NCBI RefSeq assembly: GCF_019802255.1
Contig: NZ_JAHYSS010000002.1
Span: forward strand, 620,001-684,000
Origin: Pedobacter polysacchareus
GTDB lineage: Bacteria > Bacteroidota > Bacteroidia > Sphingobacteriales > Sphingobacteriaceae
DNA length: 64,000 nt
Direction of reading: 5' to 3'
Below are positions 43,836-53,252 of the stretch, piece after piece; positions within the stretch are counted from its first letter, which is position 1, and the number at the start of each line of letters is the position of its first letter. A program made the position numbers and the translations under genes. Below the pieces are notes generated by a model that was not told the origin of the DNA, made no database searches, and saw only the letters and a program-made list of their open reading frames with translations.

Positions 43836-44261
43836 ATGAAGGATCAAAAGACATATCGTAAACAGCAGGTAGTGAAATTTTTACTGGTCTTTTCTCTGGT
43901 GCTGTCTTTTTTTGGTACCTCCGGATACATCGGCTTTTCTAAGCTTCAACCTCAAAAACACCTTACAGAAGCTCGCTGGTCTGAACAGCAAAGATCGTTA
44001 TCCCGCAGTGTTCATTACCAGACCGGGCCAAGCGTTGAAATTTCAACTCATGTCAGTTTTTTACGGAGCAGCTTTGAGCATTCCGCAAGGTTGATATATG
44101 CAGGTTTACTAAAAACAAAACTGAATCAGTTAGCAGAAAAATTTAAACGATTTAAGTCTGGTACATTGTATCAGGAGCATTTTATTGAATTCATCCATCA
44201 TCAGCATACGCCTTCAATCCAATTAATTTCTTGCCTGTTTCGGGCATATCCCATCAATTAA
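43836..44261 (+). CDS. Small membrane-anchored protein, unknown function
   Basis: 141 residues from the ATG at 43836 (a GTG one codon earlier is possible). A basic N-terminus and one hydrophobic segment (VVKFLLVFSLVLSFFGTSGYIGF) anchor or export it; the remainder is basic, His- and Ser-rich (EHFIEFIHHQHTPS). No family is recognised. It precedes another tiny membrane protein by 60 bp, so the two may be co-expressed. Confidence 0.5.
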   Translation: MKDQKTYRKQQVVKFLLVFSLVLSFFGTSGYIGFSKLQPQKHLTEARWSEQQRSLSRSVHYQTGPSVEISTHVSFLRSSFEHSARLIYAGLLKTKLNQLAEKFKRFKSGTLYQEHFIEFIHHQHTPSIQLISCLFRAYPIN

Positions 44262-44321
44262 TCAAAGCTGCTTGGAGGCAATCATTGTCAGGGCAGCAAT
44301 TTTTGAATTTTAATTCATCAC

Positions 44322-44525
44322 ATGCGAAGTTTAAAGAAAGCTTTGAAGCTATTGTGCTGGGCTTTGCTGATTATTTTGGCTTCATTTGGCATTGGGCTAA
44401 GTGGTGGTGTGGCCATACCTGCCAATAGAAGAAGAGCAGATGATCCCATGACCATCGAAATGGTAGATTTAGATCATCAGCAATCAACAGTCAAAGCCGA
44501 GGAAGAAGAAGAACAGAAATCCTGA
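44322..44525 (+). CDS. Small single-span membrane protein, unknown function
   Basis: 67 residues: a basic N-terminus (MRSLKKALK), one membrane helix (LLCWALLIILASFGIGLSGG) and an acidic tail ending in a Glu run. The clear positive-in charge pattern and tidy length argue that it is real, not chance. It converges with the NRAMP-like gene 17 bp away. Confidence 0.55.
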   Translation: MRSLKKALKLLCWALLIILASFGIGLSGGVAIPANRRRADDPMTIEMVDLDHQQSTVKAEEEEEQKS

Positions 44526-44542
44526 AATTAGAAATGACTAGC

Positions 44543-45844
44543 TTATTGCCATATCGTAAAGAATAAAGCTATTGCTGCTGCACCCATGATGAAAAAAGTG
44601 GTCCAAAGCAATGTTTTCGATAACCACCCACTTTTATATTCCCCCATAATTTCATCACTTGCCGCAATTTTAACAATCAGATACAATAGAGGAACAGCAG
44701 CTACGCCATTAATTACCGCCGTATACACCAAGGCCTTTACCGGATCGATTCCTATGAAATTGATGAATAAACCAATGAATGTGGAAACGATAATAACGCC
44801 ATAAAAGCCATGTGCTTTTTTGAGTTGAAGATTGAGACTGGCATCCCAGTCGAAGGCTTCTGAAACGGCATAAGCTGCGGATCCTGAAAGTACTGGCACT
44901 GCCAGTAAACCAAGCCCGATAATTCCTAAAGAGAAGATTAATTTTGCCAGGTAACCTGAATTTGGAAAGGAATGAACCAAGGGTTCAAGCGCTTTGGCTG
45001 CATCTGCTGCGTTCTTTATATCGGTAATCCCACTATTGTGCAAAACTGTTGCACCAACTAAAATAATGCACCAGGTGGTAAATTCTGAGATCACCATGCC
45101 TACATTATTATCTTTACGCATATCGTGAATGTTTGACCAGCCAATTCTCGGTTTTCCATCTGTTAAAAGTCCTTTGGCTTTTTCTTCCTCGACTTCCTGC
45201 GAAGCCTGCCAGAAAAACATATAAGGGGTGATGGTAGTACCAAATACACCTGTAATGATAAAAAGGAAATCAAATGAAAATTCAAAATGTGGAACCACAG
45301 TGGCTTTTAGCACCGTTCCCCAGGGCTGATCAATCATGAATGCCGTGATCGGATAAGCGAGTAAGGCAAGTGCCAGCCATTTTAAGATCTTCGAGTAAGC
45401 TTTGTAGCTGGTGAAAATTTCAAGTATCAGAATGGTGGCCGTAAAAAAAAAGGTCAGCACCACAAAATTTACAGGAACTAACAGTTGGGCCGCCGCCGCC
45501 ATCGCACCGATATCTGCACCAATATTAATGGTATTGGCCACTACAACCAGTCCAACTACCGCATAGAGTACGTTGCGGCTATAATGTTCTTTAATGACAG
45601 CAGCAATGCCTTTTCCGGTCACTAATCCTATTCTTGCACAGGCCTCCTGAACGGCGGTCATGAAAGGGAGCATATACAAGGCAGTCCATAGTTGCGCGTA
45701 TCCAAATTGTGCCCCGGTTTGGGAATAGGTAGCGATACCTGAGGGGTCATCATCCGCAGCCCCTGTCGTAAGTCCTGGCCCTAAAAGGCTAAAGAATTTT
45801 TTGATTTTTCTGATACGGAACTTTGCGCTGTGCTTTAAGGCCAT
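44543..45844 (-). CDS. NRAMP-family transporter with non-canonical metal-site motifs
   Basis: 433 residues, about 11 membrane segments. The start FSLLGPGLTTGAADDDPSG corresponds to the first NRAMP helix, where the canonical metal motif is DPGN; here it is DPSG. In helix 6 the usual MPH motif is replaced by TPY (FGTTITPYMFFWQ). The fold and the Asp are kept, but the methionine and histidine that favour manganese and iron are missing. The protein therefore may carry another cation, as in NRAMP-related magnesium transporters, or something else. It is transcribed alone. Confidence 0.82.
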   Translation of the reverse strand: MALKHSAKFRIRKIKKFFSLLGPGLTTGAADDDPSGIATYSQTGAQFGYAQLWTALYMLPFMTAVQEACARIGLVTGKGIAAVIKEHYSRNVLYAVVGLVVVANTINIGADIGAMAAAAQLLVPVNFVVLTFFFTATILILEIFTSYKAYSKILKWLALALLAYPITAFMIDQPWGTVLKATVVPHFEFSFDFLFIITGVFGTTITPYMFFWQASQEVEEEKAKGLLTDGKPRIGWSNIHDMRKDNNVGMVISEFTTWCIILVGATVLHNSGITDIKNAADAAKALEPLVHSFPNSGYLAKLIFSLGIIGLGLLAVPVLSGSAAYAVSEAFDWDASLNLQLKKAHGFYGVIIVSTFIGLFINFIGIDPVKALVYTAVINGVAAVPLLYLIVKIAASDEIMGEYKSGWLSKTLLWTTFFIMGAAAIALFFTIWQ

Positions 45845-46334
45845 AGGTAGGGGGCGATTAATCTGATATCACTAACTAAATATACTAGCTAATTTATTAA
45901 TATCCACGCTTTCTATGCAGCTGTTCTTTTATATTGATGTGGATGATGTGATCCTATGAACTTAGGTTTTGGAACAGGACTGCTACTCCCTTGAATAAGG
46001 TTGAGCAGCGTTTTGGGCCCTACAAGGCCCTACCAGCCCCCTCCTGCCACTCAGCTAAAGCTTCACAACCATAAAGCACATCAGGAAGAGCAGCCATTGC
46101 TGAAACTCATACTGCTGAACTGAACATTTTGATATTTTATCATTTTTTAATTATCGAGGGCAGCGATAAAGATAAAGCTTGAAATTAATCACCTTCATAT
46201 GGAGGTAATCTACCTCCCAAATATACATCAAAAAAGATCAGATCAGGGTCATAACTGAGGCAATCTACCTGTTTTTGTCCGATGTTTGTTGTTATTTTAG
46301 TCATTTTCAATTGCATCATTATTACTTTTTAAAG
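45845..46334. other. 490-bp divergent spacer between the NRAMP-like gene and purL
   Basis: No supported gene. It contains a perfect hairpin GGAGGTA-ATC-TACCTCC (46201-46217) and a second copy of AATCTACCT near 46263. The palindromic GGGCC...GGCCC around 46026-46041 is also present. Either set could be regulatory; no riboswitch I know is recognisable. Confidence 0.35.
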
Positions 46335-46342
46335 TATCTTTG
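46335..46342 (+). promoter_or_regulatory. -7 promoter element of purL
   Basis: TATCTTTG, a perfect -7 box, with a TTG 21 bp upstream (46311-46313). Transcription should begin near 46349, so a TTG start at 46340 is excluded and the leader is at most about ten bases. Confidence 0.6.
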
Positions 46343-46357
46343 CAGCACTTTATGAAT

Positions 46358-49300
46358 ATGATCTTTTTCTTCGAAACCCCATCTGCCAAGATTTATGTCT
46401 TGCAAGTAAACCGGAGCCTGACACCAGCTGATATTTCAAAATTAAGTTGGCTGTTTGGAGGCGCGAAAGTTAGAACCGAAACTTCCTTAAATGGTTTCTT
46501 TGTTGGCCCAAGGGCTGCAATGGTAACCCCATGGAGCACAAACGCGGTAGAGATTACCCAAAATATGGACCTTCATGGTATCGTTCGTATTGAGGAGTTT
46601 GAAACGGTAACTGCTGATGCTGCGGATTATGATCACATGTTGTTTCAAAAATATGAAGGACTAGGTCAGGATGTATTTACGACTAATGTTCAGCCGGAAG
46701 CGATTCTGGAAATCTCTGATATTGCTGCTTACAACAAGCAGGAAGGATTGTCGTTGAGCGACGAAGAAGTAAATTACTTAAACCAATTGGCTGAAAATCT
46801 AGGTCGTAAGTTAACAGATTCAGAAGTATTCGGTTTCTCTCAGGTAAACTCTGAGCACTGTCGCCATAAAATCTTCAACGGAAGATTCGTAATCGACGGA
46901 GAAGAAAAACCTTATTCTCTATTCAAAATGATTCGTCATACCTCAGAAGCACACCCTAACGGCATTGTTTCTGCGTATAAAGATAACGTTGCCTTCGTAA
47001 AAGGTCCGGTAGTACAGCAATTCGCTCCAAAAAGAGCAGATGTGCCTGATTATTACCAGGTAAAAGATTTCGAATCCGTAATTTCTATCAAAGCGGAAAC
47101 ACATAACTTCCCAACTACTGTAGAGCCGTTTAATGGTGCTGCAACTGGTGCTGGTGGAGAAATCAGAGACAGACTGGCTGGTGGACAAGGGTCATTACCG
47201 CTTGCAGGTACTGCAGTATACATGACTGCTTTGTCGAGATTAGAAGAAAATCGCCCATGGGAAGCTGGTGTTGAGGAAAGAAAATGGTTGTACCAAACGC
47301 CAATGGATATTCTGATCAAAGCCTCTAACGGAGCTTCAGACTTTGGTAATAAATTCGGACAACCGCTAATCACTGGTTCTGTGCTTACTTTTGAGCATGA
47401 AGAAGAAGGAAGAAGATTAGGTTACGATAAAGTGATCATGCTTGCAGGTGGCGTAGGCTACGGTAAAGCAGATCAGGCTTTAAAACATAAACCAAGTACA
47501 GGTGATAAAATTGTCATCTTAGGTGGCGAAAACTACCGCATTGGTATGGGTGGTGCTGCGGTTTCTTCCGCAGATACTGGTGCACTAGGTTCCAGCATCG
47601 AGCTGAATGCAATTCAGCGTTCTAACCCTGAAATGCAGAAAAGAGCAGCCAATACCGTTCGTGGTATGGTAGAAAGTGATATTAATCCTATCGTTTCTAT
47701 TCATGATCACGGAGCTGGTGGTCACTTAAACTGTCTTTCTGAACTAGTTGAAGAAACAGGTGGATTGATCGACCTGGATCAGCTTCCAGTTGGAGATCCG
47801 ACACTTTCTGCGAAAGAAATCATCGGAAACGAATCTCAGGAACGTATGGGATTGGTAATTGGTGCAGACAGTATCGATACGCTACATAAAATTGCGGATC
47901 GCGAGCGCAGCCCAATGTATACCGTTGGTGAAGTCACCGGCGATCACCGCTTCACTTTCGCTTCTAAAACTACTGGCCTAAAACCAATGGACTTAGAGCT
48001 GAAAGACATGTTTGGCAGCTCGCCAAAAGTGGTGATGGAAGATACTACAATCGACAGGAAATATGAGCCTGTTACTTATGATATCAATCAATTGGATACC
48101 TACCTTGAGCAGGTATTACAATTGGAAGCAGTAGCATCGAAAGACTGGCTGACTAATAAAGTTGACCGTTGTGTAGGTGGTAAAGTGGCTAAACAACAAT
48201 GTGCAGGCCCTTTACAATTGCCATTAAACAACTGTGGTGTAATGGCATTGGATTATCAGGGAAAAGACGGTATCGCGACTTCAATTGGTCATGCACCGAT
48301 CTCTGCTTTGATTGATCCTGCTGCAGGTAGCCGCAATGCGATTGCTGAATCTCTTTCAAACATCATTTGGGCACCATTAAAAGATGGATTAGATAGCGTT
48401 TCGCTTTCTGCCAACTGGATGTGGGCTTGTAAAAATGAAGGTGAAGATGCCCGTTTATATGACGCAGTAAAAGCATGTTCGGAATTTGCCATCGAATTAG
48501 GCATCAACATTCCTACAGGTAAGGATTCCTTATCCATGAAACAGAAATACCCAGACGGAGAAGTAATTGCTCCAGGTACGGTGATCATTTCTGCCGGTGG
48601 TCATTGCGATGACATCACCGCAGTAGTAGAACCTGTTCTTCAGAAAAATGGCGGTTCAATCTATTACATCAACCTTTCAAATGACACTTATAAATTAGGT
48701 GGATCTTCTTTCGCACAGGTCATGAACAAAATTGGTCATGAAACTCCGGATGTAACAGATGCTGCTCAATTTAAAAATTCATTCAATACGCTTCAGGAGT
48801 TGATCAAAACTGGTAAAATCCAGGCTGGTCATGACATCGGCAGCGGTGGTTTAATCACCACCCTATTAGAACTTTGCTTTGCAGATAGAGACCTTGGTGC
48901 AGCCATCGACCTTTCTGAATTGAGCAATGAGGACCTGATTAAGGTGTTGTTCGCAGAAAATATTGGTATTGTATTCCAGGCCGATCCATCTGTAGAAGGA
49001 TTACTGGCAGAAGCAGGTGTAGCTTACCATAAAATTGGTATCGTGAAATCTGAGCCGGTATTAACGGTTAAAAACGCGACAAGCAGCCATAGCTTTGATA
49101 TCGATCACCTTCGTGATGTATGGTTCAAAACTTCTTACCTGTTAGATCAGAAACAAGCAGGTGCTGTTAAAGCAAAAGAGCGTTTTGATAACTACAAAAA
49201 CCACGTTTTAAACTATACTTTCCCATTACAGTTTGATGGTAAAAAAACTTCTTTTGACGCCAGCAAACCAAGGCCAAAAGCAGCGGTATTGAGAGAAAAA

Positions 49301-50023
49301 GGAAGTAACTCTGAGCGTGAACTGGCGAATGCCATGTACCTTGCAGGTTTCGACGTGAAAGATGTACACATGACAGATTTAATCTCTGGCCGTGAGACTT
49401 TAGAAGACATCCAGTTTATCGGTGCAGTTGGAGGTTTCTCTAACTCAGACGTATTGGGTTCTGCAAAAGGCTGGGCAGGTGCATTTTTATACAATGAGAA
49501 AGCAAGAGTAGCTTTAGAAAACTTCTTTAAACGTGAGGATACACTTTCAGTAGGTATCTGTAACGGTTGTCAGCTGTTTGTGGAATTAGGATTGATCAAT
49601 AAAGATCATGAAGAAAAACCTAAAATGCTGCACAATGACAGTCAGAAGCATGAAAGTATCTTTACTTCATTAACCATTCAGGAAAACAATTCTGTAATGT
49701 TATCCAGCCTTGCCGGAAGTACATTAGGGGTATGGGTTTCACATGGTGAAGGTAAATTCCAATTGCCGTACGCAGAAGATCAGTATGGTATCGTAGCGAA
49801 ATATGCTTACGAAAGCTATCCTGCCAATCCAAACGGTTCTGATTACAACACCGCAATGATGTGTGATAAATCAGGAAGACACCTGGTGATGATGCCGCAC
49901 ATTGAACGTTCATTGTTCCAATGGCATTGGGCTAACTATCCGAAAGGACGCAAAGACGAAGTAACTCCATGGATGGAAGCTTTTGTAAATGCCAGACAAT
50001 GGCTGGAAAGCAAATCTAAATAA
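46358..50023 (+). CDS. purL: Phosphoribosylformylglycinamidine synthase, single-chain
   Basis: 1221 residues from the ATG at 46358 (ATG at 46352 also possible). It converts FGAR, glutamine and ATP to FGAM in purine synthesis. Order: N-terminal PurS-like domain, a linker with FGFSQVNSEHCRHKIFNG, two PurM-like ATP-grasp halves (KAETHNFPTTVEPFNGAATG and HDHGAGGHLNCLSELVEE, then PTGKDSLSMKQKYPDG), and a C-terminal class I glutamine amidotransferase with nucleophile Cys1068 in GICNGCQLF and the closing MMPHIERSLFQWHW. It is followed by a strong terminator; its product is the substrate of PurM at 8.5-9.7 kb. Confidence 0.97.
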   Translation: MIFFFETPSAKIYVLQVNRSLTPADISKLSWLFGGAKVRTETSLNGFFVGPRAAMVTPWSTNAVEITQNMDLHGIVRIEEFETVTADAADYDHMLFQKYEGLGQDVFTTNVQPEAILEISDIAAYNKQEGLSLSDEEVNYLNQLAENLGRKLTDSEVFGFSQVNSEHCRHKIFNGRFVIDGEEKPYSLFKMIRHTSEAHPNGIVSAYKDNVAFVKGPVVQQFAPKRADVPDYYQVKDFESVISIKAETHNFPTTVEPFNGAATGAGGEIRDRLAGGQGSLPLAGTAVYMTALSRLEENRPWEAGVEERKWLYQTPMDILIKASNGASDFGNKFGQPLITGSVLTFEHEEEGRRLGYDKVIMLAGGVGYGKADQALKHKPSTGDKIVILGGENYRIGMGGAAVSSADTGALGSSIELNAIQRSNPEMQKRAANTVRGMVESDINPIVSIHDHGAGGHLNCLSELVEETGGLIDLDQLPVGDPTLSAKEIIGNESQERMGLVIGADSIDTLHKIADRERSPMYTVGEVTGDHRFTFASKTTGLKPMDLELKDMFGSSPKVVMEDTTIDRKYEPVTYDINQLDTYLEQVLQLEAVASKDWLTNKVDRCVGGKVAKQQCAGPLQLPLNNCGVMALDYQGKDGIATSIGHAPISALIDPAAGSRNAIAESLSNIIWAPLKDGLDSVSLSANWMWACKNEGEDARLYDAVKACSEFAIELGINIPTGKDSLSMKQKYPDGEVIAPGTVIISAGGHCDDITAVVEPVLQKNGGSIYYINLSNDTYKLGGSSFAQVMNKIGHETPDVTDAAQFKNSFNTLQELIKTGKIQAGHDIGSGGLITTLLELCFADRDLGAAIDLSELSNEDLIKVLFAENIGIVFQADPSVEGLLAEAGVAYHKIGIVKSEPVLTVKNATSSHSFDIDHLRDVWFKTSYLLDQKQAGAVKAKERFDNYKNHVLNYTFPLQFDGKKTSFDASKPRPKAAVLREKGSNSERELANAMYLAGFDVKDVHMTDLISGRETLEDIQFIGAVGGFSNSDVLGSAKGWAGAFLYNEKARVALENFFKREDTLSVGICNGCQLFVELGLINKDHEEKPKMLHNDSQKHESIFTSLTIQENNSVMLSSLAGSTLGVWVSHGEGKFQLPYAEDQYGIVAKYAYESYPANPNGSDYNTAMMCDKSGRHLVMMPHIERSLFQWHWANYPKGRKDEVTPWMEAFVNARQWLESKSK

Positions 50024-50035
50024 GCGATTTTTTTT

Positions 50036-50070
50036 AAACGCCTCCCGATTCAAATTGGGAGGCGTTTTTT
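50036..50070 (+). terminator. Terminator of purL
   Basis: AAACGCCTCCC (50036-50046) and GGGAGGCGTTT (50057-50067) form a perfect stem followed by T's. Confidence 0.9.
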
Positions 50071-50092
50071 CGTTTATACGGAACCAGATTCC

Positions 50093-50100
50093 TACTTTAG
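50093..50100 (+). promoter_or_regulatory. -7-like element before the pepE operon
   Basis: TACTTTAG matches TAnnTTTG at seven of eight positions and predicts transcription from about 50107, so the ATG at 50124 is preferred over that at 50103. Confidence 0.4.
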
Positions 50101-50123
50101 CTATGCTTAATAAAAACATTGTT

Positions 50124-50828
50124 ATGAAAAATGTCCTGCTGGCTAGTACCTCTACCTTATATGGAGAGGAATATCTTGCTTATCTATTGCCGGAATTGTC
50201 TGCCTTTTTTGCCGGTGTTTCCGAGATCATATTTATTCCTTTTGCCCGCCCGGGAGGCATCAGCCATGATGACTATACCGAAAAGGTAAGGGAAACTTTT
50301 GACACCATAGGGATTAGCGTTCGCGGGTTACATACTTTTCCTGAGCCGGAAACCGCAATCGCGAAAGCAGAAGGCTTTTTTACAGGAGGTGGAAATACCT
50401 TTTTACTCGTACAGCAGCTGCACAATTTAAACCTGATGGAAGTATTGAAACAAAAGGTAGAAGGCGGTGTTCCTTACTTAGGAACCAGTGCAGGCAGTAA
50501 TATCGGAGGTGTCAATATGAAAAACACCAATGATATGCCCATTGTTTATCCCTCGGATTTTACAACGATGGGCCTGATTCCTTTTAACATCAATGCCCAC
50601 TACCTGGATCCTGATCCAGCAAGTACGCACAACGGTGAAACCAGGGAAACGAGAATCAAAGAATTTCATGTATTCAATGATACGCCTGTAGTCGGACTTC
50701 GTGAAGGGAGCTGGATTCGTGTAAAAGGGGAGGCTGTCACTACAGAGGGTAGCAAAAATTCAAGGATTTTTCTCGCCGATAAGCTGCCTTATGAATTGGC
50801 ACCCGGATCACCATTAAAATTCAGCTAA
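50124..50828 (+). CDS. pepE: Dipeptidase E (peptidase family S51)
   Basis: 234 residues from the ATG at 50124. The nucleophile is Ser122 in LGTSAGSNIGG; other marks are FFTGGGNTFLL, the His-containing FNINAHYLDPDP and the charge-relay Glu region around HNGETRETR. PepE is a cytoplasmic peptidase that splits dipeptides with N-terminal aspartate. It begins the operon with the 5-oxoprolinase genes (8 bp to pxpB), suggesting joint use of peptide-derived acidic amino acids. Confidence 0.9.
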   Translation: MKNVLLASTSTLYGEEYLAYLLPELSAFFAGVSEIIFIPFARPGGISHDDYTEKVRETFDTIGISVRGLHTFPEPETAIAKAEGFFTGGGNTFLLVQQLHNLNLMEVLKQKVEGGVPYLGTSAGSNIGGVNMKNTNDMPIVYPSDFTTMGLIPFNINAHYLDPDPASTHNGETRETRIKEFHVFNDTPVVGLREGSWIRVKGEAVTTEGSKNSRIFLADKLPYELAPGSPLKFS

Positions 50829-50836
50829 AAACGGTT

Positions 50837-51523
50837 ATGGAAAAAGCAACTTTTTATCCGCTCGGTGATTCTGCTATTGTGATTCAGTTTGCCGAGCTGA
50901 TCAGTCCGGAAATTCATCAGAAGGTAAGGGCAGTTGCAGCTTATCTGGATGAATATGCTTTTGATGGATTCCTGGAATATACGCCCGCATTTACGTCGGT
51001 AACGGTCTATTATCAGCCTTGGGTAATCGATTATTCAGCCATAATGCTGCTGCTGGAAGAGATGCTGGACGATTTAATGGAAGAAGTCGCAATTCCTGAA
51101 TCGGCAATCATTGAAATACCAGTGGTATACGGACGAGATCGGGGTCCAGACCTTGATTTTGTAGCCCGGCACCATCAATTGAGTACTTCAGAGGTGATCG
51201 CCATTCATTCTGCCGCGGAATATGTGGTGTATATGATTGGATTTGCACCCGGTTTTCCTTACCTCGGTGGGATGAGCGAAAAGATCACAGCCCCTAGAAA
51301 GGAAAAACCAAGAGCAGTAATTCCTGCCGGTTCTGTCGGGATTGCAGGCCTGCAAACAGGAATTTATCCAATAGAAACCCCAGGTGGATGGCAGATTATC
51401 GGACAAACTCCGCTGCAATTATTTGAGGTAAACAGAGCAGTTCCAGCTTTGTTAAAGGCCGGCGACCGACTCCGGTTTGTAGCTATTTCTGAAACTGAGT
51501 TTAAGAAAATAAAAAGGAATTAA
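50837..51523 (+). CDS. pxpB: 5-oxoprolinase subunit PxpB (KipI-like)
   Basis: 228 residues. The start FYPLGDSAIVIQF and the signature YMIGFAPGFPYLGGM, followed by PRAVIPAGSVGIAGLQTGIY, define the PxpB/KipI family. With PxpA and PxpC it forms the prokaryotic ATP-dependent 5-oxoprolinase, which opens pyroglutamate to glutamate. Gene order pxpB-pxpC-pxpA with tight spacing (next gene starts directly after the stop) supports complex formation rather than a lone kinase-inhibitor role. Confidence 0.94.
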   Translation: MEKATFYPLGDSAIVIQFAELISPEIHQKVRAVAAYLDEYAFDGFLEYTPAFTSVTVYYQPWVIDYSAIMLLLEEMLDDLMEEVAIPESAIIEIPVVYGRDRGPDLDFVARHHQLSTSEVIAIHSAAEYVVYMIGFAPGFPYLGGMSEKITAPRKEKPRAVIPAGSVGIAGLQTGIYPIETPGGWQIIGQTPLQLFEVNRAVPALLKAGDRLRFVAISETEFKKIKRN

Positions 51524-52489
51524 ATGGGAATTAAGGTCATAAAAGCAGGAATGCTAACTACTATACAGGATCTTGGGAGAATTGGATACCGTAAAGATGG
51601 AGTCATTGAAAGCGGAGCAATGGACAAAGATGCGCTCTTAATGGGTAATTTATTACTTGGAAATGAGGAGACCGAAGCCGGACTGGAATGTACCTTATCA
51701 GGACCCACGCTGCTTTTCGAAAATGAGGCGTTGATTGCGATTACAGGTGCTGATTTATCGGCGGAAATTGATGGTGCTGCGGTAGAAATGTGGCGTCCAA
51801 TATTGGTGGCTAAAGGTGCTGTACTTTCTTTTGGTGAAGCTCTTGCCGGCTGTCGTGCTTATTTAACCGTTCAGGGAGGTTTTGATATCCCTCAGGTTTT
51901 GGGCAGTTATTCCACTTACCTCCGTGCAGGTTTTGGTGGTTTCGAAGGACGTGCTTTAAAAAAAGGAGATCAGATTGCTTTTAAACAGGACATTCCGGTT
52001 TTACCAGAGCGATTGAACTGGAGCTTAAGCCGAGGCATGTATGCGTCATTAAACCCAGAGGTAATTCGCGTGATAAAAGGCCCGGAATTTGATTTGTTCC
52101 AGGAGAAAAGTATTGCTGATTTATTTATCAAAGCGTTTACCATCAGTAATGCTGCAGATCGGATGGGGTATCAATTGGAAGGTCCGCTTTTACAACTGAA
52201 AACAAATAAAGAAATGTTATCCTCTGCTGTTGCTTTTGGAACAGTGCAGGTCACCGCTGAGGGGAGTCCGGTTGTTTTAATGGCAGATCATCAGACCACT
52301 GGTGGTTATCCACGGATTTTACAGGTGCTCAGCGTCGATCTTGGAAAATTAGCCCAGCTGCGTTCAGGACAGGTGATTCAATTTGAAATGCTCACCTTAA
52401 AACAGGCACAAAAGCTGTTAACAGCCAGAACCGAAGAAATAAACCAGTTGAAGCAAAGCTTAACTTTTAAATATAAAAACCATGGCTAA
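51524..52489 (+). CDS. pxpC: 5-oxoprolinase subunit PxpC (KipA-like)
   Basis: 321 residues. Family blocks: [19 protein letters not shown], the SGAMDKDAL segment, [17 protein letters not shown] and the late [15 protein letters not shown]. It is the partner of PxpB in the 5-oxoprolinase complex and probably shapes the active site with it. Starts at the base after the pxpB stop and overlaps pxpA by 8 bp. Confidence 0.94.
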   Translation: MGIKVIKAGMLTTIQDLGRIGYRKDGVIESGAMDKDALLMGNLLLGNEETEAGLECTLSGPTLLFENEALIAITGADLSAEIDGAAVEMWRPILVAKGAVLSFGEALAGCRAYLTVQGGFDIPQVLGSYSTYLRAGFGGFEGRALKKGDQIAFKQDIPVLPERLNWSLSRGMYASLNPEVIRVIKGPEFDLFQEKSIADLFIKAFTISNAADRMGYQLEGPLLQLKTNKEMLSSAVAFGTVQVTAEGSPVVLMADHQTTGGYPRILQVLSVDLGKLAQLRSGQVIQFEMLTLKQAQKLLTARTEEINQLKQSLTFKYKNHG

Positions 52490-53252
52490 AACTCTTAAGG
52501 TGGACCTGAATTGTGATATGGGTGAAGGATTTGGTGCCTTTGACATCGGCAATGATGCCGCAATTATGCCCTTTGTTTCTTCGGTAAATATTGCCTGTGG
52601 TTTCCATGCAGGAGATCCGGCTGTGATGAAAAGAACAGTTCGTCTGGCCATCCGTCATGGAGTTGCGATAGGTGCACATCCAGGCCTTCCTGATCTTCAG
52701 GGTTTTGGTAGAAGAGAGCTGGCAATTACTCCCGAAGAAGCTTACGATATGGTAATTTATCAGGTTGGGGCACTCGATGCTTTTGTGAAAACGGAAGGTG
52801 GAAAGCTGCATCATGTGAAGCCACATGGGGCCTTATATAATATGGCTGCAAAAGATAAAGCGCTCGCAGAAGCCATCGCCATGGCAATTTATAAGATAGA
52901 TCCAAATCTGATTTTATATGGACTTTCGGGTTCAGAGCTCATTCTTGCCGGAGAAAGTGCAGGGCTGAAGGTGGCAAACGAGGTGTTCGCCGACCGTACC
53001 TATCAGCAGGATGGAAGTTTAACTTCCAGAAAGCAGCCCAATGCTTTGATTACAGATCATTTATTAGCTGTAGCTCAAGTGATACAGATGGTAAAAGAAG
53101 GGACCGTGATTTCTGTACAGGGGACTTTAGTGCCCATCCAGGCCGATACGATTTGTATTCATGGAGATGGGAAATCTGCGCTTACCTTTGCAGAACAACT
53201 CTGTAAAGAGTTTCACAAAGAAGGACTACTCATTCATACTGTTCCCCAATGA
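52482..53252 (+). CDS. pxpA: 5-oxoprolinase subunit PxpA (LamB/YcsF family)
   Basis: 256 residues. The signature is [17 protein letters not shown] at the N-terminus, with [33 protein letters not shown] and [10 protein letters not shown]. This subunit is thought to carry much of the pyroglutamate-handling site in the PxpABC enzyme. It overlaps pxpC by 8 bp and the transporter gene by 4 bp, so all are translated together. Confidence 0.95.
   Translation: MAKTLKVDLNCDMGEGFGAFDIGNDAAIMPFVSSVNIACGFHAGDPAVMKRTVRLAIRHGVAIGAHPGLPDLQGFGRRELAITPEEAYDMVIYQVGALDAFVKTEGGKLHHVKPHGALYNMAAKDKALAEAIAMAIYKIDPNLILYGLSGSELILAGESAGLKVANEVFADRTYQQDGSLTSRKQPNALITDHLLAVAQVIQMVKEGTVISVQGTLVPIQADTICIHGDGKSALTFAEQLCKEFHKEGLLIHTVPQ

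Noticed and set aside
45950..46130. Open stretches in the NRAMP-purL spacer resembling a short gene
   Set aside because: Frames are short, change register and lack a start with protein-like sequence.
46201..46217. GGAGGTA-ATC-TACCTCC hairpin as a riboswitch or metal-sensing leader
   Set aside because: Too short, no conserved riboswitch core, and purL transcription appears to begin well downstream at about 46349.
46340..46357. TTG at 46340 as purL start
   Set aside because: It lies within the -7 promoter box; the transcript cannot include it.
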